DNA from: Bacteroidales bacterium
GTDB lineage: Bacteria; Bacteroidota; Bacteroidia; Bacteroidales; F082
Reading direction: 5' to 3'
NCBI GenBank assembly: GCA_024762735.1
Contig: JANTGU010000134.1
Coordinates: 1-6,453, forward strand
DNA: 6,453 nucleotides
The notes under the pieces are model-generated. The model was not told the DNA's origin, did not search any database, and saw only the letters and a list, made by a program, of their open reading frames with translations. Shown piece after piece: positions 1 through 5,991 of this stretch (position 1 is the stretch's first letter; each line of letters begins with the position of its first letter). The position numbers were made by a program, and so were the translations under genes.

Positions 1-753
1 TATTCTTGAAAAATCAAACAAGGTGGGTTGTGTTACATGCGGGACACCATCTTTTACAATATGCGGATCGGCCACATTTTGCTTATCATCGATAAAATAG
101 TAGGAGCAATAGGTGTCATCCAATTGTAATGGAAGGATGATTTTTTGTTTTACAAATTCTTCCCAGCTCATGCCACTGACCCGGGCAATAACCTCACCGG
201 CCACGATGTATAGCAGGTTGTCGTAATCGAATTTGGTACGAAACGGCGAAACGGGTTTAAAATATTGAAAGTTGGTCAGGATGTCATGAATCGTGAAATC
301 GTCACCTTCCGAAAAAATCATTAAATCGCCGGCTCCCAGACCCATCCCGCTGCGGTGAGTCAGTAAATCTTCAATGGTAAAATTATCGGAAACATAGCTG
401 TTGTACATGGTAAATTCGGGGATAATATCCCGTACTTTCGTTTGCCAGGTTAATTTTCCATCATCCACTAAAATGGCCAGGGCGGCAGCGGTAAAAGCCT
501 TGGTATTGGAAGCAATGGCAAATTGCGTATGTTCGTTTACCCTGCTGCTTTTGTTGTTGATGTTGCGCAGGCCAAACCCCTTGCTGTAAATAATCTTGCC
601 ATCCTTTACAACACCCACGGCCACACCCGGAACATGAAACCGTGTCATGGCATCCGAAACAAGGCTGTCGATTTGATTAGCGCTGATTTGGGCAAAAAGG
701 GTTGCCCCGGACAGCAGCCAAAAAATAATAGCCGATTTGATAAAATTCTTCAT
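1..753 (-). CDS. Exported beta-lactamase-family (class C / PBP4-like) serine hydrolase, 3' part missing
   Basis: This is the first 251 codons of an open frame that runs off the left edge. The start at 753 opens with a Sec signal peptide: Lys at 2 and 6, a hydrophobic core, and a likely cut after Ala21 (LFA|Q). The mature part has the class C beta-lactamase / D-Ala-D-Ala peptidase fold signature. PGVAVGVVKDGKI lies at 42-54. The SxxK motif is S82-N-T-K85, with S82 the predicted nucleophile and K85 the general base. The usual LTHRSG segment is at 131-136, and the YxN motif is Y177-D-N179. The third motif (KTG/HxG) would lie beyond the edge. Such proteins act in the periplasm or outside the cell on peptides, esters or beta-lactams. 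The substrate cannot be told from sequence, and many are esterases or peptidases rather than resistance enzymes. It is divergent from the ATPase gene, and no convincing promoter was found for it. The family is secure; the function is open. Confidence 0.93.
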   Translation of the reverse strand, partial: MKNFIKSAIIFWLLSGATLFAQISANQIDSLVSDAMTRFHVPGVAVGVVKDGKIIYSKGFGLRNINNKSSRVNEHTQFAIASNTKAFTAAALAILVDDGKLTWQTKVRDIIPEFTMYNSYVSDNFTIEDLLTHRSGMGLGAGDLMIFSEGDDFTIHDILTNFQYFKPVSPFRTKFDYDNLLYIVAGEVIARVSGMSWEEFVKQKIILPLQLDDTYCSYYFIDDKQNVADPHIVKDGVPHVTQPTLFDFSRI

Positions 754-903
754 TTTCAAAATCATTTTTTAAGTCAATAAAGATAGTGTTTCTAAATGAA
801 CCCCCGATGATAAACCATAAAAATTATACTTTCCGGTAAACCCATCCCGCCCATACATTGTCGTTGTATCTTGTTTTTTAGAGATTCGACTTTTGAAAGG
901 TTA

Positions 904-990
904 TTATTTTTTGGAATATAACTCCCAAAAATAACATAATTATTTGGAGTAAAACTCCTAAAAATAACATGATTATTTGGAATATGAACT
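904..990. repeat. 33-bp direct repeat array with embedded palindromes (putative operators)
   Basis: TTGGA recurs at 911, 944 and 977, exactly 33 bp apart. Units 911-943 and 944-976 differ at only 4 of 33 positions. The third copy keeps TTGGAATAT and then decays. Each full unit contains a palindrome. Copy 1 (904-934, centre 919) has arms TTATTTTT-T-GGAAT and ACTCC-C-AAAAATAA around ATA, with two mismatched pairs. Copy 2 (about 939-965, centre 952) has a perfect GGAGT-AAA-ACTCC core. The third copy keeps only the left half-site, which overlaps the TTTG box of the ATPase promoter. The 33-bp period is close to three helical turns, so bound proteins would sit on roughly the same face. The repeats are seen directly; the operator role is inferred. 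Confidence 0.85.
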
Positions 991-1007
991 AAATATAGCT
1001 ACTTTTG
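976..1007 (+). promoter_or_regulatory. Bacteroidota-type promoter of the ATPase gene
   Basis: TTTG at 976-979 is followed by a 20-bp spacer and TACTTTTG at 1000-1007. This matches the Bacteroidota housekeeping consensus TTTG / 19-21 bp / TAnnTTTG at every defined position. Transcription would start near 1013-1015, leaving a leader of about 8-10 nt before the ATG at 1023, with no Shine-Dalgarno sequence. The -33 box lies inside the third repeat copy, so a protein bound to the repeats would compete with RNA polymerase. Confidence 0.75.
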
Positions 1008-1022
1008 TAAAAAACTAATGTC

Positions 1023-2153
1023 ATGAAACTGTATCGCTTTTTCGAGGATTTAAACAAATATCTTTTACCCAACAAAGCACTTTTGTTGTTTGGCCCCAGG
1101 CAAGTTGGCAAAACAACGTTAATAAGGAATTTTTTTTCATCTTCGGGATACCAAGTCAGGTTGGTAACAGGCGATGATATAACCATCCATCAAGCACTTG
1201 GTTCGCAAAGTTTAAAAACGATTAAGTCATTTTGCGAAGGGTATGAAGTTATTGCCATTGATGAAGCGCAAAAAATTCCAAACATCGGGATTGGACTAAA
1301 ATTAATAGTCGATAATATTCCCGGAATCAAGGTGCTTGCCACGGGCTCTTCATCGTTTGAACTCGCGGGGCAAACCGGCGAACCTTTAACGGGAAGAAAA
1401 ACTACCCTCATGCTCTACCCGGTTGCCCAGTTAGAGTTATTGCATCAAATGAATAAGTACGAGCTATCTGAAAAGCTTGATGAATATTTGATATATGGAA
1501 GCTATCCCGCGGTTTTAACGGCAGGTACTTTGATGGAAAAAGCCTCTGTGTTAAACGAACTGGTTGGCTCCTATTTGTTCAAGGATGTTTTGGAATTTGA
1601 AAGAATCAAGAGCCCCCAGTTGCTATTGGATTTGTTAAGGCTGTTATCTTTCCAGGTTGGCAGCCAGGTTTCCATTAACGAATTATCCCAAAACCTTAAA
1701 ATTGACAACAAAACGGTTAATCGCTATATTGAATTATTGGAAAAAGCCTTTATTATTTTCAGGTTGAGAGGATATAGCAATAATCTGAGAAAAGAGATTT
1801 CAAAAAAAGCAAAATTTTACTTTTATGATACGGGAATAAGAAACGCGGTTATTGCTAATTTTAACAAAATTGAATTAAGAAACGACAAGGGGCAACTTTG
1901 GGAGAATTTTCTTGTCATGGAAAGATTAAAAAAACAGAAATACACTCCTATATACGCCAACAATTTTTTCTGGCGATCATGGTCGGGTCAGGAAGTGGAC
2001 TTTGTTGAAGAGCGCGAGGGAAAACTATTTGGTTATGAATTTAAATGGACACATAAAAATACTAAACCGCCAAAGCTTTGGCTGGATACTTATCCCCAGG
2101 CATCCTGGGAAGTTGTTGATACTTTAAATTATTTAGAGTTTATAGCCGGCTAA
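1023..2153 (+). CDS. AAA-family ATPase with DUF4143-type C-terminal domain
   Basis: This 376-residue protein has the length and architecture usual for the AAA_14 + DUF4143 family of bacteria and archaea. Walker A is GPRQVGKT at 24-31. Walker B is VIAIDEAQ at 76-83, with D80 and E81. A sensor-like ATGSSS is at 106-111, and a conserved GRKTTLMLYP with R125 follows. A winged-helix-like segment spans about 215-248. The DUF4143 part has YDTG (268-271), WENF (293-296) and a PD-(D/E)xK-like pattern: G322-Q-E324-V-D326 in one strand and E339-F-K341 in the next. The nuclease-like pattern is visible, but activity is not established for the family. No signal peptide is present, so it acts in the cytoplasm. 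It stands alone between its own promoter and a terminator. ATG 1023 is preferred because it lies just after the promoter and begins family-like sequence. It is more AT-rich than the secreted-protein genes, and the family is patchily distributed and probably mobile. Its cellular role is unknown. Confidence 0.93.
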   Translation: MKLYRFFEDLNKYLLPNKALLLFGPRQVGKTTLIRNFFSSSGYQVRLVTGDDITIHQALGSQSLKTIKSFCEGYEVIAIDEAQKIPNIGIGLKLIVDNIPGIKVLATGSSSFELAGQTGEPLTGRKTTLMLYPVAQLELLHQMNKYELSEKLDEYLIYGSYPAVLTAGTLMEKASVLNELVGSYLFKDVLEFERIKSPQLLLDLLRLLSFQVGSQVSINELSQNLKIDNKTVNRYIELLEKAFIIFRLRGYSNNLRKEISKKAKFYFYDTGIRNAVIANFNKIELRNDKGQLWENFLVMERLKKQKYTPIYANNFFWRSWSGQEVDFVEEREGKLFGYEFKWTHKNTKPPKLWLDTYPQASWEVVDTLNYLEFIAG

Positions 2154-2236
2154 ATGACTATTCCTCAAACCTCTCTGCTGACACACATAATCACCATATG
2201 GAAGTACCGAATTAAAATTCCTGAAATATACCTACA

Positions 2237-2268
2237 AAAAAAGCCTTGCAATATTGCAAAGCTTTTTT
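2237..2268. terminator. Bidirectional intrinsic terminator
   Basis: The perfect palindrome TTGCAATATTGCAA (2246-2259) is extended by GC (2243-2244) pairing with GC (2261-2262) across one C/A mismatch, and by an A-tract pairing with a T-tract. Read rightward the stem ends in six T; read leftward it also ends in a T-tract. It sits 83 bp after the ATPase stop and 18 bp after the lipoprotein stop, between converging genes, so it can serve both. Confidence 0.85.
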
Positions 2269-2286
2269 CAATTTATTAACCAGGGC

Positions 2287-3021
2287 TTACCACGTGCCGT
2301 GATTAACCACTTCCCCGTTTTCGTATTCATCGTATTCACCGTGACCTGATGAATCCCAGCTTGCTGTATAAGATGTTTGATATTCATTCTCTTCTGTCCA
2401 GTCTTTTACAACAACGCCGCCATGATTGTCAGGATAAACTTCAAATGAGATGTAGATATCCTGTGGTTCTTCAACAGTCAGGTAAAACACATCGTTGGTT
2501 TTATGCCAGTTAAAAATAAGCGTTGGCGTTAAAGGGTTGTCTTGATCGTAAACGGTGAGCGTGTTGTCATGGCCGTCTTTGTATTCTTCGGCCTTGATAA
2601 AGATAAAGTTGTCCACCTGATGTCCGTCAATTAAACCGTCCACCTTCATTTCCCACCGGTACAATTCTGAAGTTTCGGTAATGGTAAGGATAACGTTATA
2701 ATTGTTGTTTTCGCCATCGTCTACATTCCAGGTATAAATCTCCGGGTTATTGTCGTTGCTGTTTTTAAAATGAGTGGTTGTTGCACTTTTAGGAGGGGTC
2801 ATCATGGCACCGAAAGCAGCCACCCCGTTGGCCATGTTGATGTATCCGCTGGCCATTTGAGCACCGGGGTCGGAAGATTGAGTCATGGCATCAGGTGCAG
2901 TTATGGTTTCAATATTAAGTGCTTTGGCATCGGGCTGAGGGTTGTCGTCTTTTTTACATCCGCTCATTAGTATGAATGAGAAGATGCCTGCAAAAAGGAT
3001 TAAGAATTTGATTCGTTTCAT
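2287..3021 (-). CDS. Hypothetical lipoprotein, probably surface exposed
   Basis: I do not recognise a family for this 244-residue protein. Its start shows a lipoprotein signal peptide: K2-R3, a hydrophobic stretch to L18, and lipobox LMSGC with C22 as the lipidated residue. The next residues are KKDD, then NPQPD. Charged residues of this kind after the Cys resemble the lipoprotein export signal described in Capnocytophaga and Bacteroides, so outer-leaflet display is likely but inferred. The mature part is acidic. It has a low-complexity region at about 38-80 (Ala, Met, Gly), then alternating aromatic/polar segments that look beta-rich, and an Asp/Glu/Gly/Tyr-rich tail ending NHGTW. No catalytic motif is visible. 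It is a single-gene unit, convergent with the ATPase and downstream of the palindromic element, which may contribute its promoter. A beta-barrel or beta-sandwich binding protein is possible; nothing shows a ligand. Confidence 0.88.
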   Translation of the reverse strand: MKRIKFLILFAGIFSFILMSGCKKDDNPQPDAKALNIETITAPDAMTQSSDPGAQMASGYINMANGVAAFGAMMTPPKSATTTHFKNSNDNNPEIYTWNVDDGENNNYNVILTITETSELYRWEMKVDGLIDGHQVDNFIFIKAEEYKDGHDNTLTVYDQDNPLTPTLIFNWHKTNDVFYLTVEEPQDIYISFEVYPDNHGGVVVKDWTEENEYQTSYTASWDSSGHGEYDEYENGEVVNHGTW

Positions 3022-3079
3022 GGCAATGATTTTTTGGGGTTAATAATTTTTTAACGGTGAAGTTATTTTAAAGCTAACT

Positions 3080-3111
3080 ACAATATATGATTATGTGCGA
3101 GACAGTTCAAA
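3080..3111 (-). promoter_or_regulatory. Possible promoter of the lipoprotein gene
   Basis: On the minus strand, TTTG (complement of 3108-3111) is followed after exactly 20 bp by TATATTGT (complement of 3080-3087). This is an imperfect TAnnTTTG, as if one T were missing. The spacing fits the Bacteroidota consensus. The TTTG belongs to the left terminal inverted repeat of the neighbouring element. It would give a leader of about 50 nt to the ATG at 3021. A second weak -7 match, TAGCTTTA, lies slightly downstream without a partner. Confidence 0.3.
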
Positions 3112-3229
3112 AAGTAAATAAAACTTGTGTCATACTGAGCGTAGTCGAAGTATGTATCACACTTCGACTACGCTCAGTGTGACAGATTGTGCTTAGTTTG
3201 TCAATACTACCAAAGATTACTTTTTGAAC
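3105..3229. repeat. 125-bp palindromic element with 13-bp terminal inverted repeats (MITE/REP-like)
   Basis: GTTCAAAAAGTAA at 3105-3117 is repeated perfectly in inverse at 3217-3229. Between them is a strong hairpin: 3128-3151 pairs with 3161-3184 over 24 bp, with one non-Watson-Crick position (T3133 opposite G3179), and a 9-nt loop that can close further. The hairpin arm, of the type CTTCGACTACGCTCAG, is a motif I recall as highly repeated in intergenic DNA of many Bacteroidota genomes. The hairpin is off-centre: 10 bp from the left end and 32 bp from the right. No coding frame is present. The element lies between the lipoprotein gene and the end of the FISUMP gene, both read leftward, so the hairpin may also end or stabilise the upstream transcript. 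Confidence 0.85.
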
Positions 3230-3287
3230 AGCCACTTGAAATATCTTACTTATAACACCAATAGATTAACTTTAAACAACTTTGACA

Positions 3288-4364
3288 TTAGTCTTTTACA
3301 CAACGGATTGAATAACCGGTATTTTTGGTTCCGATAATAGAACTAATTTGGACCATGCAATACTGATACATCAGGTTCATGTGATTAGCAAGGGAAGAAT
3401 TATTACCATCTTCGGTGGTACTCCAGAATCTGGCAATATTTTTTAATTCACTGTACTGCCCGCCGGGACCCGATCGCAAGCCTGCTCCTCTGGCGGAAAA
3501 TCCTGATGAATTATTGTTATCGTTGGGCGTAGTCCAGTAGGAGTCATCGGCAGCTTTAAGTGCGCAACCACCCACAGATGTCCCGCCAACAAAATCCATT
3601 AATTGCTCAAACTCTGCATTGCTTGGCATGTGCCATCCGTCGGGACAAACGCCCTGCACACCGCTGGGGTTGCCATTGCTTGATGCAGCGCCGTGCATGG
3701 CTGCATCCCAGCTGTAAAGTCTTCCCCAGATAGAGGCGTTGCTTTCGTTGTCATCATACACCCATACGCTGTCGATGGGGGTGCCGTCGTCATAGTGCAG
3801 CGAACGCAGGTTTTCCTTTAGCCAGGTTTGATTACCGATGGTAACGGTCTGGTAAATGTTGCCATCGTAGTCGGTAACGGTATTGCTGCCGCCACCGCCA
3901 CCGCCGCCGGAAATGATTACGTACTGGTCGCCGATGTACAAGGTGTCGTTGGAGTAGTTTACATAAATAGAGCCGGTGTAAAGCGAGTAAGGAACCGACA
4001 ACAGTTGCGTGGTCCCCATGTCCATGTAGTTAGTTCCTCCGTTTACATCCATGGCAACGTTTAGAAAGTAACTACCGGCACCCCAATCAATATCAGCAAA
4101 GTTGCCTGAAACAGGTGTACCTTGCCCAATGTTTACATTAAAAATACCGGCGCTGTTTGATGTGGTGGAAAACGTTTCGGAATAAACCGTGTTGCCATTG
4201 ATACTGCCCTGACGGATATCCATTTGTAAGCCAATGTTAGCGTTGGTGAGCACTGCCCCTTCGCTGTTGCGGGCTACCGCCTGATATTTAAAACTTTGTG
4301 GTGCTTGTGCCATCAGGCCGGAAAAAACAAGCCACATTAAAAATAGAAATAGTGATTTTTTCAT
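3288..4364 (-). CDS. Secreted FISUMP-domain (TIGR02145-like) protein with N-terminal tail-fibre-like domain
   Basis: This 358-residue protein has a Sec signal peptide with a likely cut after Ala19 (LMA|QA). Residues 20-132 form a domain common in Bacteroidota surface proteins. It opens with APQSFKYQAVARNSEGAVL, contains a GIFNVNIGQG strand, and closes with LLSVPYSLYTGS. Relatives are often labelled tail-fibre-like, and the domain may mediate oligomerisation. A run of seven Gly at 153-159 forms a hinge. Residues 163-357 match the Fibrobacter succinogenes major paralogous domain: DYDGNIYQTVTIGNQTWLKENL, a GRLYSWDAA segment, CPDGWHMPS, a GFSARGAGLR segment, FWSTTED, and the final SIRCVKD. Cysteines in the C-terminal part could form disulfides. 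No T9SS sorting domain or lipobox is present, so Sec alone would leave it in the periplasm unless a partner exports it. The gene starts 21 bp after the small CTD protein and ends the operon. The family match is strong; the function is unknown, probably adhesion or binding. Confidence 0.92.
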   Translation of the reverse strand: MKKSLFLFLMWLVFSGLMAQAPQSFKYQAVARNSEGAVLTNANIGLQMDIRQGSINGNTVYSETFSTTSNSAGIFNVNIGQGTPVSGNFADIDWGAGSYFLNVAMDVNGGTNYMDMGTTQLLSVPYSLYTGSIYVNYSNDTLYIGDQYVIISGGGGGGGSNTVTDYDGNIYQTVTIGNQTWLKENLRSLHYDDGTPIDSVWVYDDNESNASIWGRLYSWDAAMHGAASSNGNPSGVQGVCPDGWHMPSNAEFEQLMDFVGGTSVGGCALKAADDSYWTTPNDNNNSSGFSARGAGLRSGPGGQYSELKNIARFWSTTEDGNNSSLANHMNLMYQYCMVQISSIIGTKNTGYSIRCVKD

Positions 4365-4385
4365 GATTATTGAGTTTTAAGGTTA

Positions 4386-4913
4386 TTATTTTTTTACGAA
4401 TAATTTATTGACATACGATGTGTTGTTCAAACGAACTGTAACGAGATAAAGTCCCGGAGCATAGCCTTCTAAAGAAACGGTGGAAACTACCCCGGAAATG
4501 GTTCCCTTACAAAGGGTTTTCCCCTGCAAATTTTTTATCATGTAAGAGCCTTGCTGCAATTTACCGATCATTCGTAAGAACAGTTTTTGGGAAACCGGGT
4601 TTGGGTAGAGGGTGAAAAAATCTTTTTTTGATTGATTTTCGTCAATACCAATTTTTCCGGACTGTCCCTGAAGGAATCCTTGTGTTAGCATGATGCCGCC
4701 TCCCGAAAAAGTTTCGGTAACCGGTTCGCCGATAGAAAATGTCAGGGTCACTTCGCCGTTGGTCAGGGTTTCGCCTGCCGAGCCAATCAGAGTAGGTGTT
4801 AGCTGTTGGGCGAAAATACCATTGGATATGCCCGTTAAAAACATCAGCAACATCAAAGGAACAGCTTTTGACAGCAACCTGTTCACGGGGTTGGATTTTT
4901 GTCGTTTTTTCAT
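4386..4913 (-). CDS. Small T9SS type A sorting-domain protein
   Basis: This 175-residue protein has a long basic n-region (KKRQK) and a hydrophobic core ending GIFA|QQ, with a cut expected after Ala35. The mature part before the sorting domain is only about 60 residues. It carries the pattern LIGSAGETLTNGEVTLTF, SIGEPVTETF and IMLTQGFLQG, which recurs in many small Bacteroidota secreted proteins. From about residue 99 comes a T9SS type A C-terminal domain: FTLYPNP (P104-N-P106), a GSYMIKNLQGK strand, the conserved YAPGLYLVTV, and a terminal KLFVKK. It should cross the outer membrane by T9SS, after which the sorting domain is normally removed by the sortase-like PorU. The gene sits 26 bp downstream of the 335-residue paralogue and 21 bp upstream of the FISUMP gene. 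The role of the short domain is not known to me; it may partner the FISUMP protein. Confidence 0.92.
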   Translation of the reverse strand: MKKRQKSNPVNRLLSKAVPLMLLMFLTGISNGIFAQQLTPTLIGSAGETLTNGEVTLTFSIGEPVTETFSGGGIMLTQGFLQGQSGKIGIDENQSKKDFFTLYPNPVSQKLFLRMIGKLQQGSYMIKNLQGKTLCKGTISGVVSTVSLEGYAPGLYLVTVRLNNTSYVNKLFVKK

Positions 4914-4939
4914 TTTTAATTTTTTTATGGTTAGCGTTT

Positions 4940-5947
4940 TTATCGTTTAACGATGAATTTTGAAGTTGCACTAATACCGGAACTACCCTTTAAACGGAGC
5001 AGGTAAACCCCGGGCGTTAACCGGCTGATATCTGCCGAAAATTGATGATTTCCCGATTTTTTTAACGGTATCAGTGGCTGTCCGGTAGTGCTGACAATCT
5101 CAATCTCCATTTTATCAGTAACGGCATCAGAAAGTTTAACTTCTATCATGTCGTCAACCGGGTTAGGCCAAATTGTAATTTGTGAAAGCAGCGGGTTGTC
5201 TTCGATGCCACCTGTTTGTGTGGCATAGGCCATCGAGGATGCACCTTCATCAGTAACTTCGATGCTTAACACGGGATAATGTGAGTCGGCCGTGTACCAA
5301 TTGTAATTTGTTAAGGAGTGCGTGGTAACACTCATCAGGGTGCCTCCCGTATTCCAAACCGAGTCTGTGTAAATCTCTTCTTCTTTAAGCCGCAGTGTGC
5401 TATTGTAACTGCCTGCCGGTGTTTTCACACTTCCCCAGGCATCGGCCGTTACCGTGATGGTTCCCCGCTCGTGAATCAACATAAGTTCGGATGGGAAAAT
5501 ATAAAAGTAGGTGTCAGTATAAACATCGTTGTACGAAAACGGGAATTGCATCTCTTTTTTAGAGTCGGGAAAATGGTTGATGTCGGAATCCATGACTACT
5601 CCCACGTAAAACATTTCAGAAGTAGTTAGCTGATGATAACTGTAGGTGCCGGTAGCAGGGATATTGACATACGCGATGTTAGCCTCGGGAAAGTCACTGG
5701 TAAAAGGTGTTGTTGTCGCATCCACTACAGCAGAGGTTGCCGAAATGACGGGTTGAACATCTGAAAAATCCCAATTCTGGTTACCTCCCGCCGAACCCGG
5801 GTCGAAGGAACCGCCGTAGGGTACTGCCGACACATAATAATTATCACCAATTTGGGGTGCATTACCGCTGTAGGTAATCACGGGCTGTGCTATGATAGTT
5901 ATAGCGAACAGGTAAGCAAAAATCGTTAGTAAATAATATTTTTTCAT
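4940..5947 (-). CDS. T9SS type A cargo protein, hypothetical (tandem paralogue 2)
   Basis: This 335-residue protein has a clear signal peptide with a likely cut after Ala20 (IIA|QP). The mature N-terminus carries IGDNYYVSAVPYGGSFDPGSAGGNQNWDFSD in two adjoining blocks, a pattern seen in many Bacteroidota T9SS cargo proteins of unknown function. The middle, to about residue 250, looks beta-rich, with many Tyr, Thr and Ser and no visible catalytic motif. The sorting domain begins near 257: ITIWPNP (P261-N-P263), an IEIVSTTGQPL strand, FSADISRLTPGVYLLRLKG, and a C-terminal SKFIVKR. It is predicted to be secreted or anchored at the surface by T9SS. From about residue 180 to the end it aligns with the gene at 5992-6453, including shared NTLR/STLR, YTDSVW, WYTA and FSADIS blocks, so the two arose by duplication. 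The gap to that gene is 44 bp with no terminator, supporting co-transcription. Function unknown. Confidence 0.92.
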   Translation of the reverse strand: MKKYYLLTIFAYLFAITIIAQPVITYSGNAPQIGDNYYVSAVPYGGSFDPGSAGGNQNWDFSDVQPVISATSAVVDATTTPFTSDFPEANIAYVNIPATGTYSYHQLTTSEMFYVGVVMDSDINHFPDSKKEMQFPFSYNDVYTDTYFYIFPSELMLIHERGTITVTADAWGSVKTPAGSYNSTLRLKEEEIYTDSVWNTGGTLMSVTTHSLTNYNWYTADSHYPVLSIEVTDEGASSMAYATQTGGIEDNPLLSQITIWPNPVDDMIEVKLSDAVTDKMEIEIVSTTGQPLIPLKKSGNHQFSADISRLTPGVYLLRLKGSSGISATSKFIVKR

Positions 5948-5991
5948 TGGATTACTTTTTTGAGGTAAGAATGATTTTTGACTTGTTGAAG

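Larger units (their letters stand above)
754..1022. other. Divergent intergenic region
   Basis: This 269-bp gap separates the serine hydrolase (leftward) from the ATPase (rightward). I see no credible coding frame in it. The left part, to about 900, is unremarkable. A weak TATCTTTA on the minus strand near the hydrolase start resembles a -7 box, but it has no TTTG at the right distance. The right part, 904-1007, holds the repeat array and promoter described separately, and is clearly more AT-rich than the flanking hydrolase gene. Confidence 0.7.

Noticed and set aside
401..780. Plus-strand open frames opposite the serine hydrolase
   Set aside because: The minus strand has an intact signal peptide, SxxK and YxN motifs, so these are antisense shadows without protein-like features.
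904..990. CRISPR-like array from the 33-bp periodic repeats
   Set aside because: The units abut as tandem repeats with no unique spacers, only two are complete, and no cas gene is visible. An operator array before a promoter explains them better.
2154..2279. A 41-codon open frame directly after the ATPase stop (ATG at 2154)
   Set aside because: It reads through the whole terminator stem and T-tract and has no recognisable protein features; its downstream position is incidental.
1023..3021. Toxin-antitoxin or defence pair made of the ATPase and the adjacent lipoprotein
   Set aside because: The genes converge on a shared terminator and are not co-transcribed; the lipoprotein is exported, so a direct partnership is unlikely.
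3128..3184. Canonical intrinsic terminator for the FISUMP operon
   Set aside because: The hairpin is strong but is not followed on the minus strand by a continuous T-tract, and lies about 100 bp past the stop. It may still slow or stabilise the transcript, so it is listed as a repeat instead.
4642..4971. Overlapping frames on both strands across the start of the small T9SS gene
   Set aside because: They overlap a well-supported gene with a signal peptide and sorting domain; their translations show no domain or signal.
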